DNA from: Harmothoe impar
Lineage: Eukaryota > Annelida > Polychaeta > Phyllodocida > Polynoidae
Length of the DNA: 64,000 nucleotides
NCBI GenBank assembly: GCA_947462335.1
Contig: OX381721.1
Span: 38,776,488-38,840,487 of the forward strand
Direction of reading: 5' to 3'
In this document: piece by piece, positions 51,574-62,776 of the stretch
Layout: every line of letters starts with the position of its first letter
How positions within the stretch are numbered: the first letter of the stretch is position 1
Translations under genes and position numbers: made by a program
The notes under the pieces: model-generated
The model's input: the letters and a program-made list of their open reading frames with translations, nothing else
What the model was told of the DNA's origin: nothing
The model's database searches: none

Positions 51574-52587
51574 ATATGGCTTACTCTCACCAAATCAGTG
51601 CAACTGAAAAAGTGGCCGTACATGATCGGTGGCCGTACATGATCAGCGGCCGTACATGATCGGAAAACAACAATATCCCCCTAAGGCCTCATTTACTCCA
51701 CTATTTAACGCATCTAACCATACCTACTGGCTGTAATGTAGTTTTTTGGGAGTTTATTAGGGAAAGAAAAATCCCAAAATATTTATAGGGGCCAAAGGGG
51801 GGGCTCAATGTACAACCGATCATGTATGTCACATGACGTACATGATCGGCTTGGAATGTCATGTAAAATTTTCTTATTACCCACTGCTTTACATGTCTAA
51901 GATTATACATGTTAAGACTTACATCATATGTGCACCCTGCTATGATTGATTTATGTTTTGAATATGGTCAGAAAGGGTAATTAAGGCAGTCAATAGATAA
52001 TGGGCTGATCATGTACGTCACATGGCGTACATGATCGGTATTAAAATGTCATGTAAACTTATCCTAATAGTAGCATCTACACATTTCTAACATATTACAT
52101 GTCAAGACACACATTATATGTGCATCTTGGTAAGGTTTATTTATGTTTTATCATGGTCAAAAAGGGTAAGGCAGTCAATAAATCACTGATCATGTACGTC
52201 ACTGATCATGTACGGCACATGACGTACATGATCGGTATTAAAATGTCATGTAAACTTATCCTAATAGTATAGCACCTACACATTTCTAACATATTACATG
52301 TCAAGACACACATCATAATTATGTACATCTTGGTATGGTTTATATATGTTTTATCATGGTCAGAAAGGGTAAGGCACTCAATAGATCACCGATCATGTAC
52401 GTCACCGATCATGTACGTCACCGATCATGTACGTCACCGATCATGTACGTCACCGATCATGTACGTCACCGATCATGTACGTCACCGATCATGTACGTCA
52501 CCGATCATGTACGTCACCGATCATGTACGTCACTGATCATGTACGGCCACTTTTGAGTTGCACTGGTTTGGTGAGAGTGAGCCATAT
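51574..52587. mobile_element. Element with ~55-bp terminal inverted repeats and an internal 16-bp array
   Basis: The left end ATATGGCTTACTCTCACCAA returns as the reverse complement of the right end (ATATGGCTCACTCTCACCAA), and the match runs on through GTGCAACT...GTGGCCGTACATGATC. The interior repeats GTACATGATC in both orientations, often as GATCATGTACGTCACATGACGTACATGATC-like palindromes, plus three ~170-bp diverged copies of a segment with CATATTACATGTCAAGACAC. No protein is encoded. It fills most of the intron between CCP exons 6 and 7. Confidence 0.75.
52389..52545 (+). repeat. 16-bp tandem array CCGATCATGTACGTCA
   Basis: Ten nearly perfect copies in a row inside the inverted-repeat element. 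The same 16-mer appears singly and inverted elsewhere in that element, so the array grew from a sequence already there. The open frames across it are by-products. Confidence 0.9.
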
Positions 52588-52764
52588 ATGAATGAAAGGT
52601 GCACTGATGGAGTAATCAAGTGTTTCCTTGGGGTTGCATGGGTATGTATAGCTATTACCTACAGATGATGAGAAAAAAACACCATTATTTCCCAATGTCC
52701 AATCAATCTAAAACTGACTGGTGGAAGTATTGTTTTGAAATCTAATGACGTAAATTTCTCTTAC

Positions 52765-52968
52765 GGTTACAGTTGTATGGGACATCGGTCCATGTACCCT
52801 CTGATGCGCTGTTTGCTTCAAGTTTACATTCACTCTCCCAGATTTGCCTCCCTCCGGCAAAGGCATAACCATCAAAGGCACAGGTATACACTGCTTTAGC
52901 ACCCAGGCTGCTCATAGAGTAGAACAGTGTGTGATCCTTACTGAGCACAGGCTTTCCACAGCTTATTT
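52765..52968 (-). CDS. CCP exon 6
   Basis: 204 bp, phase 1-1. Reads ISCGKPVLSKDHTLFYS, AVYTCAFDGYAFAGG, SECKLEANSASEGTWTDVPY, NCN. Cys and Trp intact; donor GTAAGA. Confidence 0.8.
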
Positions 52969-53511
52969 CTGTGAATGGAAAAACATATTCAATTGAGCTA
53001 TACCATTTTGAGCAAATTGAATTTCATGGGTAATTTATATCGTAATGCTTTTTTTTTCGTATTAAACTGATAATATTAGTTCATTTACCCAGAGGATGGA
53101 GAGGAGAAAGTCTTTAAAAAAAATTGAAATGATAAACAGACTATAAAGGTGAAGTACACAGTGAGTGGGGAGATAAATAGCAAAGGGTGATTAGTGAATG
53201 TCATGATGACAGAAAGATGTAAAATAGTACAGAGGATGCTTCATGCATTGTTATCCTGATTGGGGTTAAATAATTAATGGCCCCAGCTAAACTAGTATTA
53301 AAAGGAAGTATTAAAAGCAAATCATTTGAAAATCATCGTTGAAATGTCATGCAATTGAAAATGGAAGTACATTAATAGGTTTTGGAACAATAATAGATAT
53401 TGGTTAGTTTTTGCTCGGACATTTAACATGGCAAAGCCAACTTAAAATTCCCAGTAAAGCCACGGAGGGAACAATAGCATTTTCTGAAACATATGAGATA
53501 AAATACTCTAC

Positions 53512-53718
53512 TTTCACATGTTCCAGGATGCCTTTCACTCCATCCACCAAGGTCACATGTCAGCGTCTTGTTGACTTTGGCTGTGACGTCATTGGTGAAT
53601 GCGTAGTTAGGCTGACACTGGTAGTAGACATTCTGTCCAAAGGTGACGTCACGTCCCATTACGTCGTCAAGTGGATAGACACTATGCCACACGCGAGGAG
53701 GTGTACCACAGCGTACTT
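53512..53718 (-). CDS. CCP exon 5
   Basis: 207 bp, phase 1-1. Reads VRCGTPPRVWHSVYP, VYYQCQPNYAFTND, KTLTCDLGGWSERHPGTCE. The donor GTAGAG is weak, but length and phase agree with the other modules. Confidence 0.75.
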
Positions 53719-53834
53719 CTGTAAAGGAAACAAATATAAATGCCTAACTGTAACCAATTATTTCATAATGTTTTAATGTCCTATGTCCTTTAATCACAAT
53801 TTGTGCCTCTGATCTATGCAAATTCAAAAGATAA

Positions 53835-54273
53835 GGGGCCATCCATAAATGACGTCACACTAATTTCGGCCATTTCAAAGACCCACCCACCCCCCTGTCA
53901 CACTTTGTCACACATCAGCTGACACCCCCTAGAAAATTATGTCACAAATTTGCAGACACCCCTCCCCCCCAAGCATAAGTTATGTATTGTATCAGAGTTG
54001 TCCTGACATTACATATCAGTTAAATTATGCAAGTCCTTGACTAAGAATTGGTGGTGATGGATTTTACCGTAATACTAATAGCCATAAATTTATAATATTT
54101 ACAAACCTTTTACACTATTAAAGTTTTAAGTTTTAAAATAGCTTTTATTTGTATTTTTGAAAGTGTGACGTCACACTGGGCTTGACACCCACCAACCCCC
54201 CTGTCACACTTTGTCACACTTGGACCAACACCCACCCACCCCCTCCCGTGTGACGTCATTTATGGATGGCCCC
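53835..54273 (+). mobile_element. 439-bp MITE, copy 1 (PIF/Harbinger-like)
   Basis: Ends GGGGCCATCCATAAATGACG and its reverse complement, flanked by TAA on both sides, which fits the 3-bp TWA target site of PIF/Harbinger elements. Contains TGACGTCA (a CREB/ATF-type site) at 53850, 54166 and 54251. No coding capacity. Confidence 0.75.
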
Positions 54274-54995
54274 TAATTCTGAATGGATGTTTATTATGAA
54301 TATTACCCTGGTTCTGGCCAATGTTTATCTGAAAACAATTTAATCCAATTTACATTAATGGACACCTTCCCATAACACTTTTTGAAGGACTCCTTGGTTT
54401 TAGCCTATTATAAGCTCATGAAATGTTGAAATCAAAACACATGCCTGGACCCCACCCGCATTTATACTGCATTTATACCCCAAAGAAAATTCAAAACGGA
54501 AATCTTTCATTAAAGGCTAAGACTTCTTAAACCAAATCGTAAAATCCTCTGGCAGGGTTGTTGAGTTTATATAACACCTCAGTTAAATTTAGAATCGCCC
54601 AAGCACGGTCCCTGAGAGCCAGGCATGTCCTAGCCCTGTAGGATCGTATTCCCTAGCAAAGTACCCCAAAAATAATGGCTCAGGCAACCAAGAAATAGGA
54701 TGCTGGTTGTTCCCTTCCAACAATTCACTGCTCTACATAAGTTGCACTGGTGTGACCAGCAGTTAGACTATGCCAGTGGTAGTATACAATACTATTGATA
54801 CCCACCAGTGTACTAACTGTCTAGACTACCACTTCACTCCCAGGAATGAGATGCCCGGTCTGCGTGGTCAGAGCATCATAGATGGTGGAGTTGTTATTAT
54901 TGCTCCAACAGAGAAGGCAAGATTGCCTTATTTCTAGTGACTTGTGAATGCTTAAACTTACACATGATGATCATAAGCAATTAACAAGGCTGTAA

Positions 54996-55434
54996 GGGGC
55001 CATCCATAAATGACGTCACACGGGAGGGGGTGGGTGGGTGTTGGTCCAAGTGTGACAAAGTGTGACAGGGGGGTTGGTGGGTGTCAAGCCCAGTGTGACG
55101 TCACACTTTCAAAAATACAAATAAAAGCTATTTTAAAACTTAAAACTTTAATAGTGTAAAAGGTTTGTAAATATTATAAATTTATGGCTATTAGTATTAC
55201 GGTAAAATCCATCACCACCAATTCTTAGTCAAGGACTTGCATAATTTAACTGATATGTAATGTCAGGACAACTCTGATACAATACATAACTTATGCTTGG
55301 GGGGGAGGGGTGTCTGCAAATTTGTGACATAATTTTCTAGGGGGTGTCAGCTGATGTGTGACAAAGTGTGACAGGGGGGTGGGTGGGTCTTTGAAATGGC
55401 CGAAATTAGTGTGACGTCATTTATGGATGGCCCC
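54996..55434 (-). mobile_element. 439-bp MITE, copy 2, inverted
   Basis: Same length as copy 1 and, as far as read by eye, its exact reverse complement, again flanked by TAA on both sides. The separate TAA duplications indicate two insertions of the same element, or one insertion followed by conversion. Together the copies form 439-bp arms around a 722-bp loop. Confidence 0.75.
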
Positions 55435-56408
55435 TAACCATTCATTGTTCAATGTAAACCCCACAGATTAGTGAGAAATATGGATTTTGTAATTTCATGG
55501 TGATGCCCGTAACACACTGCCACTGATGCCCGTAACACATTGTCAGTGCGTGAAAGTGGTGCTCCGTACCACAGTTCTTTTGGTGTATATACATGTATGT
55601 AAGTGTTACTGAAATTGGTCCAAAAATCAGATTTCTGTGTTTTTTTTGCCTCCATACTATTCCTATTGAATTGTATACAATAATCATGTAAGATAAGGGA
55701 AATGCAAATACAGTCAGGCGTCAGGCCGATGACGGACCGGCGATCCTCGGCCAGCGGCCACTATTTGATCTGTTTACAAGAGGATAAAATTTATCCACTC
55801 TCAATCTGTAACACGCTAGACTGAATAGATTCCTTTATACAATCATTTTAAAATACTAAACTAAGGTAGCCTCATATAATTTCTAGGTAGCTAGTCGTAT
55901 AGTGCAGATAATTGTATGCCTGAAATTGATTATTTCAGAACTCACTATACACCTGTTCAAAATGGCCGTTCTGATATAACCGCAAGTTACAGGGGCGCTT
56001 ATACACAACAGTATGGTATGAGAAGTTGTGGTCACCTATTCATACATCTTGTTTGTCATAATCAGTAGATTGTAGAGGCTCGGACTGTCTTTGGGGAACT
56101 TTTCTTGAAGAGAATGTTAGGAAAGTTGAGATTTTTGTCATGGAGGTGAGCCTCAAAGATATGCAGAGAAAAATCGACATGGGCCACAATTGCATCATAA
56201 ATATTGATGAGACGACAATTACATTCAAGAGAAGGGCTGTTCCAAATCATAACCATGAGCTAGACCAGGCTGGGTCCACTGGTTCAAGGTAATTATAACC
56301 ACAGGGGTGGCTAGTGATCCGTGCAGACCACTACTACTACATGAACTACAATGATCCACTCTCCTCCACTCTCAGAGATCGGCCCCTTTAATATCTGAAT
56401 GACCTGAC

Positions 56409-56597
56409 CTTCACATTGAGCAGGTGGTGCTGGCGTCCACTCTCCTTTATCAGAACACGTGACGGTCCAGGTGGTCCCACCTGATGGGAAGCGCTTTCCA
56501 GTAGGGCAGTTGTAGTTCCTGGAACTGCCGTAAGGACCAGGATAGGCGCTGCTGAGGGACGCACCAATTACAGATGGAGGAGCACCGCACTGAACAT
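56409..56597 (-). CDS. CCP exon 4
   Basis: 189 bp, phase 1-1. Reads VQCGAPPSVIGASLSS, RNYNCPTGKRFPSGG, WTVTCSDKGEWTPAPPAQCE. It lacks a Met codon near its start. Acceptor TTTGGTATGCAG; donor GTCAGG is atypical. Confidence 0.75.
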
Positions 56598-57143
56598 CTG
56601 CATACCAAAGGATTGGTTAGTATTATAAAGTATTGGTAGGACTACCGATAGCTGCCCCCGGCTTCTCTAGTATAGCACATCTTAAAAGGGTCCATATATC
56701 TTCTCTTTTCTGTCCCGATATATATCCCGATGAATTTATCCTACCTCCCTTGTACCTTCATCATGAAGGTCCCTAATTTACAGGAGGATAGGAAGCGTAA
56801 CTTATTGTGACGTATGAGCAGCAGGGATGCAGGATGAAAGCTTTTCATGCCACTCTAGCGCATGGGGATTTCTTTTAACGAAACCCACGCTAAAGTCGCC
56901 AGCATTCAACTCCTCCCGCCTTTGAACAATAAATTAAATTATTATATTAATCACAATATCTTTTGCTAAAAAGGGGGAACATTTTTAAGTACCCCTCAAG
57001 ATCTAGGGGTTGAAATACGCCCGCCACCATAAACCCCCCTACACTGCGAAAAAAACCATGAGCATCTGTCCGACGCTGGCCTTGTCACCAAAATTACTCA
57101 CTTGGGGTGTACCCATGTTGATAATAGATGACCACTCCCTTAC

Positions 57144-57362
57144 CTTCACATTCATCACTGAGACTGTCCCATCCAGCAGTCCCTGTGGTCGGAGAGCTCT
57201 GGCTGCTGGTACTACATGTAGTGTTGAGCTGCTGTGTCCGGCCATACTTAAACACCTGTCCAGGCCGCTTACAGGTGTAGATGACCACACCGTACAGCTC
57301 TAGGGTGTCGTAGGTGTGGGTGGCACCTGGTAATGGCAGTGGCTCTAAGCAGCTGTACTGGG
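57144..57362 (-). CDS. CCP exon 3
   Basis: 219 bp, phase 1-1. Reads AQYSCLEPLPLPGATHTYD, GVVIYTCKRPGQVFKYG, LNTTCSTSSQSSPTTGTAGW, DECEG. Cys pattern kept, with a Ser/Thr-rich insert before the Trp. Confidence 0.75.
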
Positions 57363-58515
57363 CTGAGTGGTACAAGAGAGTGGAACTTTAACATTTTTAG
57401 GTCACAGAAATGTGTGATTCAGGTGTTATGGCTAGAAGGATCATTCTATAGGAAGGTGAGGCTAAAATTTTAAAAGCTGTGTTTCAGGTTCTATGGTCCT
57501 ATAAAATAGTGTAGTTAGCTCGGGCTTTAGTGGACAATCACATTGATTCTAATAATGTAATATAGCCCAAAATGGCCTAAATCCTTTTTGGAAAACAGGA
57601 TAATGTCTTTTAAGGCAGCGTCGGGTAACCTGAAACACAGATTTTTGGCCTATAGAAAGTCATAAAGATAATGATAACGTTTGGACATTGTGGAACAAAT
57701 TGTATAAAATGGTTGGGTCCTCTAGCCTAGGTGAATCTGGTAACATTAAGGTGCACAAATATTTGTGGACAGTCGAGGGAAAAGGGTCCTCCAAAGGTTA
57801 GACTCAATTATAAAATTGAGGTTATCAGCTTTCCAGTGATGTATTTCATTAGCAGGTACCACTTCTAGTTTTTGAGAACTGGCTCCTTGAATATGTGTGG
57901 GCACTGTCCAATTTCAAATGCCAATAAGCTCCATCTTACTTTGTTTTAGAGATATCTCTATCTAATTAGCATAATTATGAAAATTCCCAAATATACAAAC
58001 TTTTTCAAACATTTGGTCACAGCTTTTAATCTTAAAATGGGATTTACATTCCGTTTTCAGCATTGAAATCTTTGTGGGGCCTGTAATCATTAATTTCTTG
58101 AAAAATTCAATTAAGAATGAAAATTATGTTTCCATGGCAACCAAGAAGTCCAAAAACACCAATTTAGGCCCAAAAACGTTCTTTTTACCTTCCAAATATG
58201 GAAGGTTATCACTGAAGTTGGAATTTTCTAAAGTGGCTTATTGTATTCTCCATCAAAAAGTAGTATAGAACAATTTTTATGATATTTTGAACATAGTTGG
58301 CCATATAGAGCCCCCTGGTGGCCAAAGTTGGTACTAAAAATCCCCCGTGGAGGTCCCTTTTCCCTTGTTGATCCACATTTGTTAGCCCTATTATTTTAAA
58401 TCATTAATGTATTTAGCCATCATGGATGACATGAAGGTAAGCTGGTATCTGAAATATCAGTGAAGCAATCCATCAGACCCATCTAGAGTAACAGAGGAAA
58501 ACTCCCCCAACGAAC
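57363..58515 (-). other. Intron between CCP exons 2 and 3
   Basis: 1.15 kb, AT-rich, no repeat or exon recognised. Confidence 0.5.
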
Positions 58516-58725
58516 CTTTACATAGATATGTGGTGTTGGTCCATGCACCATCGGGGCCACATGTAGCAGAGGGATTTTGGAGGCGGGCACTACCACGTGC
58601 TGTATAAGTATAGCCAGGTCGGCATCTATAACTGATGCTGTTGCCAACCAACACCTTGTTCAGAAGGACAGAACCAGCTACAGGCTCAGCTCCTCTGAAC
58701 TCTGGAGGCAAACCACAGTTTGGGT
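58516..58725 (-). CDS. CCP exon 2
   Basis: 210 bp, phase 1-1. Reads NCGLPPEFRGAEPVAGS, ISYRCRPGYTYTARG, SATCGPDGAWTNTTYLCK; a textbook sushi module. Acceptor CTATTTCCAG, donor GTTCGT is atypical. Confidence 0.8.
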
Positions 58726-59067
58726 CTGGAAATAGGAGTATAATTATGATTATGTTCCTCACAACCATGAATAACTCCTACAGTTATGGGCAAATAAAAT
58801 CAATTGACTTTGTCAATTCAATACTATTAGATTAGATTTAACAGAAACTAAAGAAGAGATAATAATAGGTTTTGCTTGATACATAGTAATGCAAAGGTAG
58901 GCCTCTTAGAAATATAAGTTTTAAGTAATGATAATATTCCAACCATTAAGGTATTTCTTTGAATCATTTATACCCCAAAAAAAGAAAATATAGTTCTATG
59001 CTTGTTTATATATCTGTGAATATATGTGTTGATGTTACAAATATAAATGTGTAGATGAATTCCTTAC

Positions 59068-59286
59068 CTTCGCATGTAAAGGTTCCAGGTGACAACAGTG
59101 CCTTTGTGATGTCATTGGGGTCGACATAACATGTCAAGGTCACAGTATTTACACCAGGTTTTCCCCCAATAGTTTCAATGGGCTTTTTACACTCATACGT
59201 AACATAATCCCACAGTCTCATGTTTCCAGATATACTTTGCGTGACATTAGCAAATGAAAACACAGGTTCCAGACCACAAAATAATT
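59068..59286 (-). CDS. CCP exon 1
   Basis: 219 bp, phase 1-1. Reads LFCGLEPVFSFANVTQS, YVTYECKKPIETIGG, TLTCYVDPNDITKALLSPGT, FTCE. Four Cys kept, but the usual Trp near Cys 4 is replaced, so it is the most diverged module. Confidence 0.7.
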
Positions 59287-59577
59287 CTGTAATCAGAAAA
59301 CACATACATCCACATTTATTCCAAAGTGAATACGGTAACATCATTGGTTTAACCGAAGAATGCTGTATGCCATACCTCCGTTAAATAACCCTCCCCAGTA
59401 TCTCAAGGCCAATGATGTCATGAAATTAATAACTATTACCCCCCTCCGACCATTATGCGATCCATTCTCTCTTGGGCAGATAATAAATGGTCTACCCCCC
59501 TCCTCCTTGGGACAGACACTCCCACACATGTCACAGTAGGTACTTCCCTAGTTGTCATGCTTCCTTCTTCTACTTAC

Positions 59578-59786
59578 GTGTAGTGTTAAAACATATGTAG
59601 GGGTTTTCTGCTTCCCCATATTGTATATAGTACTGCAGTCCTCTCATCTCCACGCGCCGTTTGGTAAAAGTATTCAAAGGTTCTCCGGCCGCCCAGGGCG
59701 CCCATGAGGTCACCGGATCGAGATTGCCTGGTATGTACCGTCCATCGCTGGTAAACCAAGTTCGTACCCAATATGGAGTAGGGCCT
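59578..59786 (-). CDS. C-type lectin-like domain, second exon
   Basis: 209 bp, phase 2 in, 1 out. Reads GPTPYWVRTWFTSDGRYIPG, VTSWAPWAAGEPLNTF, YGEAENPYICFNTT. The pattern W-x-D-G, W-x-x-G-E-P and final Y-I-C-F fits a C-type lectin fold. The Ca2+-binding E-P-N is E-P-L here and no W-N-D is seen, so classical calcium-dependent sugar binding is doubtful. Confidence 0.7.
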
Positions 59787-60100
59787 CTGTGAACAACCAA
59801 TAGATTATAATGAATTGTCCCACTTAGCATTTTCCGGCTCTTAAATGGTTTAACACCATCGTGAGCCATAGACACCTTTCCTCTCAGAGATATGTTAACA
59901 AGCATGAGTATGACCAAGCCCTATCCCCTATCCAATGCTCTGAGTACAGGAGTCATGATCACCCTTATTAAGCTGGACAACAGCAGTAGACTGTAGTGCG
60001 TGATCGTCTGTTTTCTACCCCATTCAATTGTAAAAACTTGAGAACTTGATAACTAAGCCCCTGGCCTGGAATAACATAACGATTGAATAAAGACACTCAC

Positions 60101-60290
60101 CGGAGCTGAGGGAACTTTTCTCCAAGCCACATCAGGGTGGTGTTATCGTGAAAGCTAGCTAAATGCCCCAAGTCTCTAACACATGGTGTTACTGCATTAA
60201 CCCTGCTGTACCGCTCCATACCAAGCCAGTAACACTCCCTGTATGGCCTCCCAGAATGGGACTTAGTCAGACAGTGTGGGCCATTGCCAT
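60101..60290 (-). CDS. C-type lectin-like domain, first exon
   Basis: 190 bp, phase 1 in, 2 out; acceptor TTCTCCACAG, donor GTGAGT. Reads GNGPHCLTKSHSGRPYRECY, WLGMERYSRVNAVTPCVRDL, GHLASFHDNTTLMWLGEKFP: the first half of a C-type lectin domain (C...A...C..LG.HLAS). Joins in frame to 59786. It is the most 5' exon recognised. Confidence 0.7.
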
Positions 60291-61836
60291 CTGTGGAGAA
60301 AAAGGCAGATTAATTTTGTTAATTTCACTGAAAGTTTACTTGTTATCCGGCAAGAAGAGGCCAGAAGTCGGGGTCTTCCACCTCGACCTACGGCAGAATA
60401 TGATATAAATAGAACAATGTCATGTGAGGAACGATGCCAGGGAGTCTACTCCAGCAGATAATAGTAACATGCTGTCGTAGGAACCAAATGTGGCATATCA
60501 GTGGTCAGCTACTAAACCCCTTCTACTAAACTAAATACTCCATATATACCCCGGATATATCCTTAAATATTACAATAATAACTACAATTACTCATATTGT
60601 TCAAAAACTGCACCAAAACTTGACATTGACCTTCTAATAGGATAGCAAAGAAAATACTTGTGCATGTGGCTATTTTATCAGCTAATGGACAATACAAACA
60701 CCCACCTTTGCATACAAAGGTATTTTTATTTAGTTTGGTGAGAAATATTGTACATCACAACTTCTTAAAACATTCAGATTGTAATATCAGTTCGAACAAG
60801 TTCAGAGAACTAACTCCCCTCCACAAGGGATGGTCATGGAGCACAGTGCGATCACGTGCACTCTTATGGTCGGTGAACAGCCAATGGGCAGGCGACAGGC
60901 ATAGGTAGAGAGGAACAAGAAGGGCTCAACTCACAGTCCAAGACTGAGACAGCGATCCAGATGATGATGATGATATAGTTTTAAAACCAACACAGCCGAA
61001 GGCTGGTCAGCAGGTCCACAGGGCCCATACGGACCGAACCTGGGACAACGGGGTCCATGGTTAACACTTAAATGAGATGAGGGACAACACAGACAAACAC
61101 GTGAAGGTGAATACACTAAGAAAAACGAGGAAACATGAAAAAAACCCAAAAAAAACCCCGTAAAGTATGGATCTTTCTCTTATATAGAGGGTCCTGGCCG
61201 CCCCTACCTGTGTGGGCACAGCACCACGTAGCAGAATAATTTCTCCCCCTACCCGTAGCTCCCTGAACCCTGTACAGTAGATTATCCAAAGAACATACCA
61301 CTGGAAGCGGCAAAGCCCTAACGTAGGTGAACGACCAGTACTACTGGGGTCCTTGATGGGGGGTCCCCCATGTCCCATGTCGATTTTAAGAAATGCCCAT
61401 GTCACCATTATCGATTTTAAGAAATACCCATGTTGCCATATCGATTTTAAGAAACCCACCATGTCCCACGTCACTATCTATTTTTTCTTCATGTCCCATT
61501 TCACTAAGGCCCAAAATAGCCCATGTCGCTGTGTCGAAGATAAGGGTCTAGGGCCATACTACTGTATAAAATATTAGGGTGTAAGCCTGACCGCTACAGA
61601 CTTATGACCGCAGTCTTACAAGAATGTGTCGTGAAATGTATCAGATACTTTGTGTAGAGTATTGTTGTGGATAGATAAGAACTCTGGTAGCTCCGTATAA
61701 TATGCTGGATCTTTATTCCTGTATCGTGGTATAATCACAACCGAAACTGAATCCTGGCAGGACTGCCTTTTATACAGAAGGATAGAACAAACCTGGGTAG
61801 CCTATGACACAATAGTATCTAGAATCTTCCCAAACA
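60291..61836. other. 5' flank of the CCP gene, no exon recognised
   Basis: The missing signal-peptide exon should lie here or beyond the window. Near 61360-61510 CCCATGTC...ATCGATTTTAAGAAA repeats three to four times, related to sequence near 62965-63015. Confidence 0.45.
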
Positions 61837-62776
61837 CACTGTAAAAATATTCCGTTGAATATACGGAGATCAATGAAAAACTTTACTGTGGATCATCGTA
61901 AATGTGATTACGGTGAGGCAATGTTAAGTCAACCAATTTTACTGTGAATATCTGTAATCCAGTACGGTGAAACACAGTTTATACATTTAAGGTGAAGCTT
62001 TGTCTCGTAAAAATATTCCATTGAATATACAGAGAATCAATGTAAAATTTTACGGTGGATTATCATTATATTATTACAGTGGGGCAATGTAAAATCGATC
62101 AATTTTGCTTTGAATATCCGTAATTCAGCACAGTGAAACACAGTTTATTTTACAGTGAAACACAGTTTATTTATTTTACGGTGAAGCTTGGTTTAATTGA
62201 TGTTTGGTTTTATCACACCAGGTGGCAGTTTGGTTCATGAGGAGATTCTCATGGAAGCTAAGAACACCATTTTTGTGGTTATAAGAAAAATATATAGATA
62301 AACAGCTGTAAGGTTTGCTCTGTAGCCATCCTAGAGTGACTTCTGCTCATGGACTGGCATTATAAAGTGTCATGAAGCATTTTACAAGGCTCTCATAGAC
62401 TGATTCCTAATGATTAGGCCTGAAGTCTTGACACTAAGATGGTATTGCTGATTGGACATGGTACCAAATTTGGCATGGAACATATTGAGCATAGAGTTAG
62501 GTATAGGTGGATAAATGGACGGAAAAATACTGGGATAAATGAGTTAAATTACACAAAATACCATTATAACTATTGTTAGGCACTGTATTGAAATGACAGT
62601 GATGTCCCGTATTCTGTTAGAATAGCGGTGATTCACTGGCAACACTGGGTGCTGGACTTCCACCGTTAAAATTACGGTGAACTTGAAATAACAGTGACCG
62701 TTATTTTAACGGTGAAAGTCCGTCACCCAGTGTTGCCAGTGAATCTCCGTTATTTTGATGGAATATCTTTTACAGT
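61837..62776. mobile_element. 940-bp inverted-repeat element
   Basis: Left end CACTGTAAAAATATTCCGTT matches the reverse complement of the right end (CACTGTAAAAGATATTCCAT). Inside are repeated ACGGTGA / TTTACGGTGAA motifs and, near 62610-62765, a long hairpin whose arms contain TTCACTGGCAACACTGGGTG and its complement. No protein. Family not recognised. Confidence 0.65.

Larger units (their letters stand above)
53719..56408 (-). other. Intron between CCP exons 4 and 5
   Basis: 2.7 kb containing the inverted pair of 439-bp MITEs (53835-54273, 54996-55434) and otherwise unique AT-rich DNA. No extra CCP exon seen. Confidence 0.55.
38836..60290 (-). other. Selectin-like gene: C-type lectin domain, 15 CCP domains, transmembrane helix
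   Basis: Eighteen exons are read on the minus strand: two for a C-type lectin-like domain, fifteen each for one whole CCP (sushi) module, and one for the membrane anchor. Every CCP exon is bounded by phase-1 introns and has a length divisible by 3, so exons can be added or skipped without a frame break. The order lectin-CCPn-TM recalls selectins, but no EGF exon was found between lectin and CCP1. The product should be a type I cell-surface protein, with CCPs expected to bind complement-like or adhesion ligands (inference). The signal-peptide exon is missing from the window or unrecognised. Other exons could still hide in the long introns. Confidence 0.8.

Noticed and set aside
52389..52545. 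Open frames with repeated S-C-T-S-P-I-M-Y-V-T-D-H peptides
   Set aside because: Produced by the 16-bp tandem array in a mobile element; no gene context.
57010..57303. Plus-strand 97-codon frame
   Set aside because: Lies opposite CCP exon 3, whose splice sites, phase and Cys pattern are convincing.
59287..59577. Possible EGF exon between lectin and CCP domains, as in selectins
   Set aside because: No six-Cys pattern or exon-like frame was found in this 291-bp interval.
60936..60977. Hydrophobic Ile-rich stretch before a GTGAGT donor on the minus strand, possible signal-peptide exon of the CCP gene
   Set aside because: The phase would fit, but the frame has a TAA just upstream and no ATG, and the Ile run comes from a simple (ATG)n repeat.
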